Shown here: positions 1-8,850 of the stretch, one piece after another
Layout of the letters: every line of letters starts with the position of its first letter
Position numbering within the stretch: position 1 is the first letter of the stretch
Assembly (NCBI GenBank): GCA_013112575.1
Contig: JABFGG010000001.1
Span: 372,001 to 436,000, forward strand
Origin: Chloroflexota bacterium
GTDB taxonomy: Bacteria; Chloroflexota; Anaerolineae; Anaerolineales; UBA11579
Length of the DNA: 64,000 nt
Direction: 5' to 3'
Translations under genes and position numbers: made by a program
Notes under the pieces: generated by a model
Told to the model about the DNA's origin: nothing
The model's database searches: none
Seen by the model: the letters and a program-made list of their open reading frames with translations, nothing else

Positions 1-92
1 TTCTAGCACCAATAGTGTGCTTCTCTATCCCGCTCATACGATGCTCATTGGTCAAATTGGGTACAATGACTGTGGTCGCTTTTTAAACTACT

Positions 93-1616
93 ATGCCTCC
101 AGAAATCCAGCCTCCCTTCTCCAAAATCCTCATTGCCAATCGCGGCGAGATCGCCGTACGCTTGATCCGCGCCTGCCGCGAAATGGGCATCGTCAGCGTG
201 GCCGTGTATTCTGAGGCAGACGCCAATGCCCTACACACCCGCACAGCTGACGAGGCTGTCTTGATCGGTGCTGCAGAGGCCAGCGAGTCCTACCTCAACA
301 TTGAACGGGTCGTGGACGCGGCTAAGGAAAGCGGTGCAGAAGCCATCCATCCTGGTTACGGTTTTCTGGCGGAGAACCCTGGTTCTGCCCAGGCGGTTGC
401 TGATGCTAGTTTGACCTTCATCGGCCCTTCGCCTGAAGCCATGCGCGCTATGGGGGATAAAGCAGCAGCCCGCACCCTGATGGGAAAAGCTGGCGTGCCC
501 CTCGTGCCCGGTTACCAGGGTGAGGACGACGACGAGTCTTTGCAAAAGGCAGCTAATGACATTGGCTATCCAGTATTGCTCAAGGCCGCTGCAGGTGGTG
601 GCGGTAAGGGCATGCGTGTGGTGGAGAATCCCGATGAACTGGAGGAAGCGATTGGCGCTGCCCGCCGTGAGGCCCAGAACGCCTTTGGCGACCCACGCAT
701 GATCGTTGAAAAATATGTCACCAACGCCCGCCATGTGGAGATACAGGTGCTGGCGGACAGCCACGGCAACACCCTACATCTCTTTGAACGCGAATGTTCC
801 ATCCAGCGCCGTCACCAGAAGATCATCGAAGAGACTCCCTCGCCGTTATTGGATGATGAATTGCGCGATGTAATGGGCAAGGCTGCCGTTGCCGCCGCTG
901 AAGCGGTTAGTTACGTCAACGCGGGTACGGTCGAATTCATCGTTGACCCCGACACGCGCCAGTTCTACTTCCTTGAGATGAACACGCGTTTGCAAGTCGA
1001 GCACCCCATCACCGAGATGTTGACCGGCCTCGATCTGGTCCAGTGGCAGATACGTATCGCTGCCGGAGAGAAACTCCCCCTCACCCAGGATGAATTGAGC
1101 ATGCGTGGCCATGCCATTGAATGCCGTCTGTATGCCGAAGACCCGGCCAGCGGCTTTTTGCCGGCCACGGGCATAATACTGGCTTGGCAGCCACCGGATG
1201 GCCCCGGTGTGCGCGTGGACAGCGGCATCTCTGCAGGGACTGAGGTCGGCGTTTATTACGATCCTCTGCTTGCCAAGATCATCGTGCAGGCCGAAGACCG
1301 CCCGGCTGCCATCCAGAAAATGAGGACAGCATTGCGAGATACAGTTGTACTGGGCCTGACCACCAACCGCGAGTTTCTGCTGGACGTGCTGGTTCACGAG
1401 ACATTCCAAAAAGGCACGGCCACCACGGCCTTCATAGCCCAGCACATGAATCCCTGGTTACCGGATGAATATGTTCCCGTAGAGGCCTTGATCGCCGCCG
1501 CTATTTCTGAGTTTCATAGCCCATCCAACACCGGTGCTAATCTAAGTACCTCTGAAAATGATCCTTATAGCCCCTGGAAGCGTCTCAAGGGATTCCGCAT
1601 GGGGATGGGCCAATGA
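93..1616 (+). CDS. accC: Biotin carboxylase subunit of an acyl-CoA carboxylase
   Basis: A 507-residue biotin carboxylase, which uses ATP and bicarbonate to carboxylate the biotin on a carrier protein. The N-terminus has the typical KILIANRGEIAVRLIRACRE start of the family, followed by an ATP-grasp domain with the glycine-rich loop KAAAGGGGKGMRVV near residue 170 and the signature CSIQRRHQKIIEE near residue 235, then EMNTRLQVEHPITE. It overlaps the next gene, a biotin carrier, by 4 bases, so the two are translationally coupled. In actinobacteria the equivalent alpha subunit is often one fused chain; here it is split. No carboxyltransferase gene is seen, so the acyl-CoA substrate is inferred only from the MaoC and CitE-like neighbours and could be 3-methylcrotonyl-, propionyl- or acetyl-CoA. 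Confidence 0.95.
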   Translation: MPPEIQPPFSKILIANRGEIAVRLIRACREMGIVSVAVYSEADANALHTRTADEAVLIGAAEASESYLNIERVVDAAKESGAEAIHPGYGFLAENPGSAQAVADASLTFIGPSPEAMRAMGDKAAARTLMGKAGVPLVPGYQGEDDDESLQKAANDIGYPVLLKAAAGGGGKGMRVVENPDELEEAIGAARREAQNAFGDPRMIVEKYVTNARHVEIQVLADSHGNTLHLFERECSIQRRHQKIIEETPSPLLDDELRDVMGKAAVAAAEAVSYVNAGTVEFIVDPDTRQFYFLEMNTRLQVEHPITEMLTGLDLVQWQIRIAAGEKLPLTQDELSMRGHAIECRLYAEDPASGFLPATGIILAWQPPDGPGVRVDSGISAGTEVGVYYDPLLAKIIVQAEDRPAAIQKMRTALRDTVVLGLTTNREFLLDVLVHETFQKGTATTAFIAQHMNPWLPDEYVPVEALIAAAISEFHSPSNTGANLSTSENDPYSPWKRLKGFRMGMGQ

Positions 1617-2107
1617 GGTTGAGTTATCTGGCCAATGGCCACAACCATGATGTGGACCTGGAGAAAGGTGAAGGGGGCTATCGCGTCACAGTCGGCGACA
1701 GCAGTCAGGTCGTGCAGGTCAATTCCTCTACTGATGGGGCGTTGCAATTGCTCATCGATGGCAAAATGCTCAAGGCTCACGTGGCCGCTGAAGGTAAGCA
1801 ACGATATGTGTGGCTGAACGGCAAGAGCTATTCTTTTGAAAAACCCTCCGGTTCGGCGCGCCGCGGAGCTGCTGCCGAGGCAGGCGGGGATGGTATTTTA
1901 CGGGCACCCATGCCCGGCCAGGTGCGCCAGGTACTCGTGAACGAAGGTGACCAGGTTGAGAACGGTCAGACGCTTTTGCTATTAGAAGCCATGAAGATGG
2001 AGATCCGCATCCAGGCCAATCTGGATGGGAAACTGATGAAACTGCACGTGGCCGAAGGGCAAACAGTAGATAAGGATGCCACACTACTGGAGATCGAGGA
2101 GGGCTGA
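1613..2107 (+). CDS. Biotin carboxyl carrier protein of an acyl-CoA carboxylase
   Basis: A 164-residue biotin carrier. The C-terminal half is a biotinyl/lipoyl domain with the biotinylation motif EAMKME, modified lysine K128, preceded by RAPMPGQVRQVLVNEGD. The N-terminal 80 residues look like the beta-rich BT linker domain that joins carrier to carboxylase in methylcrotonyl- and propionyl-CoA carboxylase alpha chains, which supports an acyl-CoA carboxylase rather than the short AccB of fatty acid synthesis. The start overlaps the stop of the biotin carboxylase, and its own stop overlaps the ATG of the MaoC gene, so the operon is tightly packed. Confidence 0.93.
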   Translation: MRLSYLANGHNHDVDLEKGEGGYRVTVGDSSQVVQVNSSTDGALQLLIDGKMLKAHVAAEGKQRYVWLNGKSYSFEKPSGSARRGAAAEAGGDGILRAPMPGQVRQVLVNEGDQVENGQTLLLLEAMKMEIRIQANLDGKLMKLHVAEGQTVDKDATLLEIEEG

Positions 2108-2565
2108 TGCCCGGCAAATATTACGAAGAGCTTGAAGTCGGCCAGATTATCAAACATAAGACGGGCCGCACGGTCACTGAGATGGACAATGTATTATTTT
2201 CCTCGCTGACCATGAATACCCAGCCTCTGCATCTGAACGAGCATTTCGCCAGCCAGACCCAGTTCGGCCAGCGCATCGTCAACGGCATCTTCACCCTGGG
2301 CCTGGTGGTGGGCATTACTGTGCCGGAACTGACCGAGGGCACCATTGTCGCCAACCTGGGTTATGAAAACATCACACACCCCAACCCGCTTTTCCACGGC
2401 GATACGGTATATGTGGAGACCGAAGTGCTGGACAAACGCGAATCCAAATCCAGGTCAGACCGCGGCATTGTGCGTCTCAAACATACCGGCCGCAAACAGG
2501 ATGATACGGTGGTGATTGAAGTGGAGCGTAGTGTCATGTTCCTCAAGCGCGAGGTAGCCAAATGA
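2107..2565 (+). CDS. MaoC-family (R)-specific enoyl-CoA hydratase
   Basis: A 152-residue single hot-dog-fold protein of the MaoC hydratase family, which adds water to enoyl-CoA thioesters. The family's active-site stretch is recognisable as NTQPLHLNEHFASQTQFGQ, followed by RIVNGIFTLGLVVGI, where most relatives have a D or N and H about five residues apart and then VHG. It overlaps both flanking genes by 1 to 4 bases. The pairing MaoC plus CitE-like lyase beside a biotin carboxylase resembles the mycobacterial citE-maoC-accA1 cluster proposed for branched-chain acyl-CoA breakdown. It also resembles mesaconyl-CoA hydratase and malyl-CoA lyase pairs. Which one applies is inference. Confidence 0.88.
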   Translation: MPGKYYEELEVGQIIKHKTGRTVTEMDNVLFSSLTMNTQPLHLNEHFASQTQFGQRIVNGIFTLGLVVGITVPELTEGTIVANLGYENITHPNPLFHGDTVYVETEVLDKRESKSRSDRGIVRLKHTGRKQDDTVVIEVERSVMFLKREVAK

Positions 2566-3413
2566 GACCGCGCCGCGCTTTGCTCTACATGCCGGGCACC
2601 GACTGGCGCAAGATCGAGAAAGCTACCACCCTCGCTGTGGATAGCATCTGCATAGACTTGGAAGATGGCGTGGCCCTCAACCGCAAACAAGAGGGGCGTG
2701 AAACCATTGTGAAGGCTTTGGGGGAACTGGACTTTGGCCGCTCCGAAAAGCTGGTGCGGGTCAATCCCACCGGTTCCGGCTTGCAGCAGGATGACCTGGC
2801 CGCCATCATACCGTCCAAACCGCAGGGCATTGTGCTACCCAAGGTAAACACCGCGGCAGATATTCAGGCAGTTACCGAGAAATTAAATAAGTTCCAAGGC
2901 GCGGACGCCATTTACCTGATCGCCATTGTGGAAACCGCGCAGGGCATCGTCAACCTCAAGGAGATCAGCCATGCCAGTGTGCGCCTGTCTGCATTGATCT
3001 TTGGGGCGGAAGACTTTGCTGGTGATATTGGAGCCATGCGCACACCCGAAGCCTGGGAGGTGTTCTACGCTCGCAGCGCGGTGGTCACGCACGCCGCTGC
3101 AGCCAACCTGCCTGCCATCGACATGGTCTCCGCAGATTTTCGTGACCTCGAAGCTCTCGAGGCCGAGGCTAGGCAGGGGGCAGGCATGGGCTTTGTAGGC
3201 AAACAGATCATCCATCCCAACCAGGTTCCGGTAACCCACAAGGCCTTTACCCCCAGCGAAAGCGAAGTCGCTGCTGCCAGGGAATTGGTTGAGGCATTTG
3301 AGCAACATCAAAAAGAGGGCACAGGGGCTTTTGCCGTGGACGGCAAAATGGTGGATATGCCCATGATCCGCTCCGCCGAGCGTGTGCTTGCGCGTGCCGG
3401 GTGGGGTAAATAA
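2562..3413 (+). CDS. CitE-like CoA ester lyase (HpcH/HpaI aldolase family)
   Basis: A 283-residue protein of the CitE/malyl-CoA lyase family of magnesium-dependent TIM-barrel lyases that make or cleave beta-hydroxyacyl-CoA esters. Family hallmarks are the start RRALLYMPGTDWRKIEKA, the metal-binding region SICIDLEDGV, the arginine in LVRVNPTG, and the second acidic cluster LIFGAEDFAGDIGAMRT. A lone CitE-like gene without citrate lyase alpha and gamma genes points to a malyl-, methylmalyl- or 3-hydroxy-3-methylglutaryl-CoA lyase rather than citrate lyase. It is the last gene of the four-gene operon and ends at a strong palindromic terminator. Confidence 0.9.
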   Translation: MRPRRALLYMPGTDWRKIEKATTLAVDSICIDLEDGVALNRKQEGRETIVKALGELDFGRSEKLVRVNPTGSGLQQDDLAAIIPSKPQGIVLPKVNTAADIQAVTEKLNKFQGADAIYLIAIVETAQGIVNLKEISHASVRLSALIFGAEDFAGDIGAMRTPEAWEVFYARSAVVTHAAAANLPAIDMVSADFRDLEALEAEARQGAGMGFVGKQIIHPNQVPVTHKAFTPSESEVAAARELVEAFEQHQKEGTGAFAVDGKMVDMPMIRSAERVLARAGWGK

Positions 3414-3414
3414 A

Positions 3415-3438
3415 AAAGGCGCACCGCGGTGCGCCTTT
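3415..3438. terminator. Bidirectional intrinsic terminator
   Basis: A perfect 24-base palindrome (12-base arms, AAAGGCGCACCG and its reverse complement, no spacer) lies between the convergent CitE-like gene and the DUF4349 lipoprotein gene. A-rich and T-rich flanks let it work on both strands. Confidence 0.85.
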
Positions 3439-3459
3439 ACGAATGTCTGAGGGGTATGC

Positions 3460-4425
3460 TTATTTCTTTTTCTCTTCCCCGTCTTCTTCAGCAGCTTCCC
3501 TGCGGGCCTTGCGGCGACGATAAGTGCTTAGGCCAATACGGAAGATGACGTAGAGAGGCAGCAGGATCACTGCTAGTACCGGCAAGATGAATAGCAGCAG
3601 GTAAATGGCGAAATTGGCTAAACCTGTCAAAGTGAAGATTAGTGCCTGGATGGCATCGCGGGCTACACCTACTGGTTGCCAGCCGCCAATGGAAAGCGGC
3701 TGCACTGCTGCTTCTGGGGTCAGGCTGATGCTGATGGCTGAGAAGGCTGCCGATTGTTCATAGAACTGGATCTGGCCTTCCAACACCTCGATCTCTTCTG
3801 TCACGAAGGTCAATTGGTTGAAGACATTCAGCACATCTTCGGTCTTATCCGCCGAGGCCATGATCTCCCGCAGTTGTTCTTCGGTATCTCGCAGGTTGCG
3901 CAACCGCGATTGTAAATCAGTGTATTCGGCCGTCACGTCTTGCCCAGACTGGTTCTTGGAAAGTACTTCCTTAGCGCTGTCTTCAATGGTCTTTAGGGCT
4001 CCATTCAGTTCCTCGGCTGGCACGCGGATGGTGATGCTGCCGCTGGGTACTTCGGAGCCATCGCCCAAAGTGATCTGGTATAGGTTGGAACTGACCACGA
4101 AACCACCCAGCTCTTCGGCCAGGGCCGTGATCTCTTCAATGCTAACACTGGGGTCTTCCACCACAAGGGAGATGTCGGCGTTCTTGATCACAATGCGTTC
4201 CACGGTTTGGGCCACGAGATTGCTTTCGAAGCCTGCGCCATCATCGGCGAAATCACCGGAGAATGGCTCTGCAGCCGGGGCTTCAGCCGGTGCATCAAAG
4301 GCTATCGATTCCTCATAGGCAAAATCGGGTTCACTGGCATAAGATGCCGCGCTACCACCACAAGCTGAGAGTAAAAGGCTCAAAGTCAAAATGGCAAATA
4401 AGATAAGTAAAGTCTGGCGTTTCAT
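3460..4425 (-). CDS. DUF4349-domain membrane lipoprotein
   Basis: A 321-residue predicted lipoprotein. The start at 4425 is chosen because GAGGAG lies just upstream; an upstream TTG at 4440 is less likely. The first 22 residues are a lipoprotein signal peptide ending in the lipobox LSAC. The middle (about residues 80-245) matches the DUF4349 family: VIKNADISLVVEDP, a coiled-coil stretch SRLRNLRDTEEQLREIM and QLTFVTEEIEVLEGQI. Near the C-terminus is one transmembrane segment (FAIYLLLFILPVLAVILLPL) followed by a basic and acidic tail. The molecular role of DUF4349 proteins is not established. It is transcribed alone, convergent with the CitE-like operon. Confidence 0.85.
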   Translation of the reverse strand: MKRQTLLILFAILTLSLLLSACGGSAASYASEPDFAYEESIAFDAPAEAPAAEPFSGDFADDGAGFESNLVAQTVERIVIKNADISLVVEDPSVSIEEITALAEELGGFVVSSNLYQITLGDGSEVPSGSITIRVPAEELNGALKTIEDSAKEVLSKNQSGQDVTAEYTDLQSRLRNLRDTEEQLREIMASADKTEDVLNVFNQLTFVTEEIEVLEGQIQFYEQSAAFSAISISLTPEAAVQPLSIGGWQPVGVARDAIQALIFTLTGLANFAIYLLLFILPVLAVILLPLYVIFRIGLSTYRRRKARREAAEEDGEEKKK

Positions 4426-4472
4426 TTTTGTACTCCTCAATGATATTGTACAGCTTATGGTTTTAAACGCAA

Positions 4473-4499
4473 AAACGACTGGAAAAGTTCCAGCCGTTT
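4473..4499 (-). terminator. Intrinsic terminator after the glmU-phosphoesterase operon
   Basis: On the minus strand a 12-pair stem (AAACG, one G-T pair, CTGGAA) with a 3-base loop is followed by a T-rich run. It lies 20 bases past the metallophosphoesterase stop codon. Confidence 0.75.
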
Positions 4500-4518
4500 C
4501 GATAATTGTGTGTTTAGC

Positions 4519-5247
4519 TTACCAGCCACCCTCAAGGCGCAGGATGTGGCGCTCCGGCAGACCGGCTTTTTGCATCCGTTCCTGAGTGGTCGTGATCTCA
4601 TATTCGACCCGCTTATAATGCCAGGTCTGTTCTGTGGTGTCGAACAGGGCATAAGCGGCCCGCGGGTCACGGTCACGCGGCTGGCCAACCGAGCCGGGGT
4701 TAATAATGGCGCGTGGCTTCAGCCTGGTCTTCTGCTGGATGGGGGGGATGGTGAGGCCCGCCAGGTAATCACCCGGTTCCATATAAAAAAGTACAGGTAG
4801 GTGGGTGTGACCAATGAAGCAAAAGTCGGTGGTGAAGTACTCGAAGTTCTCAGTGGCGGCACGCGTATCCAACAGGTATTCATAGATCGGTTGGCGCGGG
4901 CTGCCATGGACTAGCGTAACGCCTTCCATGACCAACTGGCGGGGGCGTGACCCCAGGAATTCATAGCTCTCCGCCTTGAGGATCTCGCGCATCCATTCGA
5001 TCGAGCGGCGCGCTTCGGGGTTGAAGGTGTTCAATTCCAGTTCATCAATAGCAGCAGCGTCGTGGTTGCCCATGATGGACACCATGTTAGGTTGCTCTTT
5101 GAGCAACTCGATACATTCATTGGGATTTGGGCCGTAACCGACCACGTCCCCCAGGCACCACACAGCATCAACTTCACCAGCGTGTTCTAGTACAGTTTCC
5201 AGGGCCACCAAATTGGCGTGGATATCAGATATTATCAGTGTGCGCAT
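4519..5247 (-). CDS. Metallophosphoesterase, YfcE/MJ0936-like
   Basis: A 242-residue calcineurin-like phosphoesterase. The start at 5247 is preferred because the family begins directly with MRTLIISDIHANLVALETVL; a 38-residue upstream extension carries no recognisable sequence. Metal-binding motifs appear in order: SDIHAN (D-x-H), GDVVGYGPNP (GD), IMGNHD (GNHD), LVHGSP and IGHTHLP (GHTH), then INPGSVGQPRD. This is the standard set for a two-metal phosphodiesterase. The substrate is unknown; proteins of this subgroup are often called predicted phosphodiesterases of the YfcE type. It is the last gene of the minus-strand operon and is followed by a terminator. Confidence 0.88.
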   Translation of the reverse strand: MRTLIISDIHANLVALETVLEHAGEVDAVWCLGDVVGYGPNPNECIELLKEQPNMVSIMGNHDAAAIDELELNTFNPEARRSIEWMREILKAESYEFLGSRPRQLVMEGVTLVHGSPRQPIYEYLLDTRAATENFEYFTTDFCFIGHTHLPVLFYMEPGDYLAGLTIPPIQQKTRLKPRAIINPGSVGQPRDRDPRAAYALFDTTEQTWHYKRVEYEITTTQERMQKAGLPERHILRLEGGW

Positions 5248-5291
5248 CGTTGGTATTATCGTACTATAGGTTGTGTGAAATTTGGGACAGA

Positions 5292-5702
5292 CTATTTGCT
5301 TCCTTGCAGATTTGAAGGGAGGAATGCACCGGGCAATAATTCTTCCACAGTCGTTTCCCACACCACTTCTCCGCTCTCATTGGCGATCAAAACCACCGTT
5401 TCCAGGCCAAATTCGGCCATCACCTGGCGGCAGGCGCCACAGGGTGAGCCGCCATCGCGGGTCACAACGGCGATGGCTTCAAATTCACGTTCGCCTTCAG
5501 ACACCGCTTTGAAAATGGCAGTGCGTTCGGCGCAGATGGTCATCGGATAGGCAGCGTTTTCGATATTGACGCCGTCATAAATGCGCCCCGACTTGCTGAG
5601 CAGCGCCGCGCCAACCGGATAGTTTGAATAAGGTACGTAGACCCATTGGCGCACTGCCAGTGCAGTTTGCACCAGGGTTTCTTTCATTTCGTCATTGAGC
5701 AT
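5292..5702 (-). CDS. cdd: Cytidine deaminase
   Basis: A 136-residue zinc cytidine deaminase of the short homotetrameric type, converting cytidine and deoxycytidine to the uridine forms in pyrimidine salvage. The zinc and catalytic motifs are both visible: CAERTAIFKAV (C-A-E, with the catalytic glutamate) and PCGACRQVMAEF (PCxxC). The FGAAL-like substrate region reads VPYSNYPVGAALL. Length is typical for the family. Its start overlaps the end of the upstream CBS-domain protein by 11 bases, so it is cotranscribed with it. Confidence 0.95.
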   Translation of the reverse strand: MLNDEMKETLVQTALAVRQWVYVPYSNYPVGAALLSKSGRIYDGVNIENAAYPMTICAERTAIFKAVSEGEREFEAIAVVTRDGGSPCGACRQVMAEFGLETVVLIANESGEVVWETTVEELLPGAFLPSNLQGSK

Positions 5703-6966
5703 GATTATTGTCCTTATCGGGAGTCAGTTGTTGAGCATCAGATGGCTTATAGCGCTTGGCATTCACTTTGTGGATGCGTCGCCCACTGATTTCTTCAACC
5801 GTGAGCAGCATTTCGTCTTCTCGCAGGATTTCGCCCGGATTGGGTACGCGACCCAAACGGGAGTAGATCAGGCCACCCAGTGTATCGGCTTCGCCCGTGT
5901 CGAAATTGCAGTCCATAATGTCATTAAAGTCGTCCAGGTCGATGCGCCCGTGGAAAGTGTATTCACCGGGCTTGATCTCCTCGAAGAGCAGTTCTTCACC
6001 TTCATCGTATTCATCCTGGATCTCGCCAACGATCTCTTCAACGATATCCTCCAGCGTGACCAGTCCGGCCACACCGCCATATTCGTCGACGACAATGGCG
6101 ATGTGAATATGTTGGGCCTGCATCTCTGCCAATAGCTCATCCACTGGTTTGGTCTCAGGGATGAAGTTGGCCTCTCGCAGCAGTTTCGGCAGGGGTTCTT
6201 CGCCATTGCCGTCCTGCTGCACCTGGAGCATATCCTTGGTGTACAACATGCCGATGACATTATCCACATTGTCGCGGTAGACAGGCACGCGTGAAAAACC
6301 CGATTCGATTAACTGGGCGACGGCATCGTCAAAGGCCGTTTGCACGTCCAGCGCCAGCATATCAATGCGCGGCACCATGATCTCGCGGGCCAGGGTCTCA
6401 CTCAGCCGCAGGATGGAAGAGATCATCTTGTGCTCGTCCTGTTCCAGCATGCCTTCGCTTTCGCTGGTGTCGAGCAAGGATTTAAACTCGTCTTCGGTCA
6501 GCGTCACCATACGGTCGGCTGTTTCCAGGTCTTGCGTGAGCCGCAGGGGGATGGCTGTTATGGGGGTCAGGATGCCCATCACCAGATTGGCAATCGGCGC
6601 TAGGCGCAAGGCCCACCGTTCCACTTCGCGTAGAACTACGCGCTCTGCTGTGAATTCCAATAGCCATAACAATATGGCGGTTACCAGCATAATTCCTAAT
6701 GCCTGCAATAGGTTCAGCGGCATAAAGCTGACAAGGACAAGCCCTGCCGTCAGCAGGCGGAGCAGTACCTGGGCCAGTTTCAGGCTAGCGCGCAAGTGTA
6801 CGCGCTCGTTGACCAGATTGCTAATATCTTCTAATTCGTCTTTATCGGTTTCTTCTAACGCACCTAATCTTGCCAGCTTCAGGTTGAGCAAACTGGCGCG
6901 TGTGGCGGCTACCAGGAGGTCCAACAATAATGGAAGTAGTAGCCAGGGGAATAGCGAAAGGTTCAT
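5692..6966 (-). CDS. CNNM/CorC-type CBS-domain membrane protein (hemolysin C family)
   Basis: A 424-residue member of the CNNM/CorC (UPF0053, DUF21) family. The N-terminal 150 residues hold the DUF21 membrane domain with hydrophobic segments (MNLSLFPWLLLPLLLDLLVA, LLQALGIMLVTAILLWLLEF). A CBS-domain pair spans roughly residues 195-315, with IMVPRIDMLALD and VDEYGGVAGLVTLEDIVEEI. The C-terminus is a CorC/HlyC transporter-associated domain (FHGRIDLDDFNDIM, GLIYSRLGRVPNPGE). Relatives act in magnesium or cobalt export, although some are annotated as hemolysins. It overlaps glmU by 4 bases and cdd by 11 bases. Confidence 0.9.
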   Translation of the reverse strand: MNLSLFPWLLLPLLLDLLVAATRASLLNLKLARLGALEETDKDELEDISNLVNERVHLRASLKLAQVLLRLLTAGLVLVSFMPLNLLQALGIMLVTAILLWLLEFTAERVVLREVERWALRLAPIANLVMGILTPITAIPLRLTQDLETADRMVTLTEDEFKSLLDTSESEGMLEQDEHKMISSILRLSETLAREIMVPRIDMLALDVQTAFDDAVAQLIESGFSRVPVYRDNVDNVIGMLYTKDMLQVQQDGNGEEPLPKLLREANFIPETKPVDELLAEMQAQHIHIAIVVDEYGGVAGLVTLEDIVEEIVGEIQDEYDEGEELLFEEIKPGEYTFHGRIDLDDFNDIMDCNFDTGEADTLGGLIYSRLGRVPNPGEILREDEMLLTVEEISGRRIHKVNAKRYKPSDAQQLTPDKDNNHAQ

Positions 6967-8330
6967 GATTCTTCAGGTTTGTCCAGTTTGCGGATAGCTC
7001 GGGCAGGTATGCCGGCCACGAGGGTATAGGCTTTGATATCTTTGGTGACCACCGAGCCTGCTCCTGTGCGGCCCCCATCCTCGATGTTCAAAGGTGCGAC
7101 CAGCATTGTGTCGCTGCCAATGAAGACGTCGCGGCCAATGGCGGTCTTGTGTTTACGTTCACCGTCGTAATTGCAGGTGATGGTGCCCGCGCCGATGTTG
7201 GTGTTCTCACCAATGGTGGCATCACCCAGGTAAGAGAAATGTCCCACCTTGACGCCGGGAGCCAGATAGGAATTCTTGACTTCCCCAAAGTTGCCCATGT
7301 GTACGCCCTTTGCTAAATGCGCGCCTTTGCGCAGATGGCCGAACGGGCCGATGTCAACTTCATCCTCGATCAAGGCTTCTTCTACAACCGAGGAAAGGAT
7401 CTCGCAGTGATTACCGATTTGCGTATCACGGATGATCGTGTTCGGCCCCAGGTCGCAGTGAGAGCCGATGGTGGTATTACCCTTCAGGTGTGTGTTGGGC
7501 TGGATGGTAGTTTCTGGCCCGATGGTCACGCTGGCTTCTATGTAAGTGCTCGCCGGGTCGATAAGGGTCACACCTGACAACATCCAGTGCTCGTTGATGC
7601 GCTGGCGCATGGTGGTTTCTGCGTCAGCCAGATGTATGCGTGTGTTAATGCCCACCGTTTCCGCCGCATCTTCCAGGGTGATCGCCTGCACAGTTTCGTC
7701 ATCCCCAACGGCAATGCCGAGCAGGTCGGTGAGGTAGTATTCGCCTTTGGGCGACAATTCAATGCGAGTCAAAGCCTCCCACAACCAGTCCGCGCGGAAG
7801 CAGTAAGCACCCACGTTTAATTCGCGGATGGCTTTTTGTTCGGGGGTGGCCTGGGCCTCTTCCACAATGGCTCGCACATTGCCCTCGCGGTCGCGCAGGA
7901 TGCGGCCAAAACCACGCGGGTCGTCGGCCATCACGGTCAGCATGCTCATTGGGCCGGAGTTGTTCTTCTGCCCTTCAACCAGGGACTGCAAAGTTTCGGG
8001 GGTCAACAAGGGTAAATCGGCAGGGGTGACCAGCACGAGGTCGGTTTTGTTTTTCAACGTTTTCTCAGTCTGCTGCACGGCGTGGCCTGTACCCAGGCGT
8101 TCACTTTGGGTCACGAAGCGCGCTTCCAAACCGCGGGCTGTCATCGCTTCCTGCACCTGCTCTGCGCCATGACCCACGATCACGACAGGGACCTCGTCCG
8201 CCGCGGCTTGCGCTGCTTGCAAGGAGTGCCACAGCATTGGTTGCCCAGCAATGGGATGCAGCACCTTGGGCAGGTCAGATTTCATGCGCGTGCCCTGGCC
8301 CGCGGCCATGATCACAGCGGTGGTCTTCAT
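6963..8330 (-). CDS. glmU: Bifunctional UDP-GlcNAc pyrophosphorylase / GlcN-1-P acetyltransferase
   Basis: A 455-residue GlmU, the usual full length. The N-terminal nucleotidyltransferase domain starts with VIMAAGQGTRMKSDLPKVLH, the uridyltransferase signature. From about residue 250 a left-handed beta-helix of hexapeptide repeats follows, with acetyltransferase hallmarks NFGEVKNSYLAPGVKVGHFS, IGAGTITCNYDG and FIGSDTMLVAPL. It makes UDP-GlcNAc for peptidoglycan and for the glycan clusters further along this window, including the UDP-GlcNAc 2-epimerases. It is the first gene of the minus-strand operon. Confidence 0.96.
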   Translation of the reverse strand: MKTTAVIMAAGQGTRMKSDLPKVLHPIAGQPMLWHSLQAAQAAADEVPVVIVGHGAEQVQEAMTARGLEARFVTQSERLGTGHAVQQTEKTLKNKTDLVLVTPADLPLLTPETLQSLVEGQKNNSGPMSMLTVMADDPRGFGRILRDREGNVRAIVEEAQATPEQKAIRELNVGAYCFRADWLWEALTRIELSPKGEYYLTDLLGIAVGDDETVQAITLEDAAETVGINTRIHLADAETTMRQRINEHWMLSGVTLIDPASTYIEASVTIGPETTIQPNTHLKGNTTIGSHCDLGPNTIIRDTQIGNHCEILSSVVEEALIEDEVDIGPFGHLRKGAHLAKGVHMGNFGEVKNSYLAPGVKVGHFSYLGDATIGENTNIGAGTITCNYDGERKHKTAIGRDVFIGSDTMLVAPLNIEDGGRTGAGSVVTKDIKAYTLVAGIPARAIRKLDKPEES

Positions 8331-8351
8331 AGGACAACTCTCTTATTAGGG

Positions 8352-8402
8352 GAAATAAAAACAGCGAGCGCCGCGTTGCCAGGCAACAGAACGAGGCTCG
8401 CT
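8352..8402 (-). terminator. Intrinsic terminator downstream of tRNA-Gln
   Basis: On the minus strand AGCGAGC (8402-8396) pairs with GCTCGCT (8369-8363), enclosing a smaller GTTGCC/GGCAAC hairpin, and is followed by GTTTTTATTT. It separates the tRNA from glmU. Confidence 0.65.
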
Positions 8403-8467
8403 CTTGGTCGGTAGGGGGTTTTGGTACTTAAAGGTTCGTCTTCGTTCACGGTCAGATAATACGCAGA

Positions 8468-8537
8468 TGGGGCGCCTGGATTCGAACCAGGATCAACTGA
8501 TTCAAAGTCAGTTGTGCTGCCATTGCACCACGCCCCA
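8468..8537 (-). tRNA. tRNA-Gln (UUG anticodon)
   Basis: A 70-base cloverleaf reads on the minus strand. The acceptor stem TGGGGCG pairs fully with CGCCCCA, the D arm is GTGC/GCAC, the anticodon arm is ACTGA-CTTTGAA-TCAGT with anticodon TTG, the variable loop is 4 bases, and the T arm is CCTGG-TTCGAAT-CCAGG. The CCA end is not encoded. Confidence 0.96.
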
Positions 8538-8850
8538 AAAGAGACGCCCGGCAGCGCCGAGCGGGGAAATTGTATCATAATTGGCTTATCTTTAAGGGCT
8601 ATACAGGATGTTTCAAAAGATAAAAGCCCGGACGATCGTTAGGAACTGAGATGCTGCTATGTCACCTCTACGTCAAAAAATTAACATTCATCTTATCCAG
8701 CTGTATATATTCCGCCGACGCCAGGTTTCGATTGCGGCGGTATTTCTTTTGCACGTTTTACTGTCATTGACAGCAATCCGCACAGGTTGATAGAGATAAT
8801 GATGGAGTAGGGAATATATGTGACTTGCCAGATGAGGACCTAATATTGAT
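8538..8850. other. Intergenic, no gene seen
   Basis: About 310 bases between tRNA-Gln and the pentapeptide-repeat gene. It is AT-rich towards 8600-8850 and shows no convincing coding region. It presumably carries the tRNA promoter at its low-coordinate end. Confidence 0.5.
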
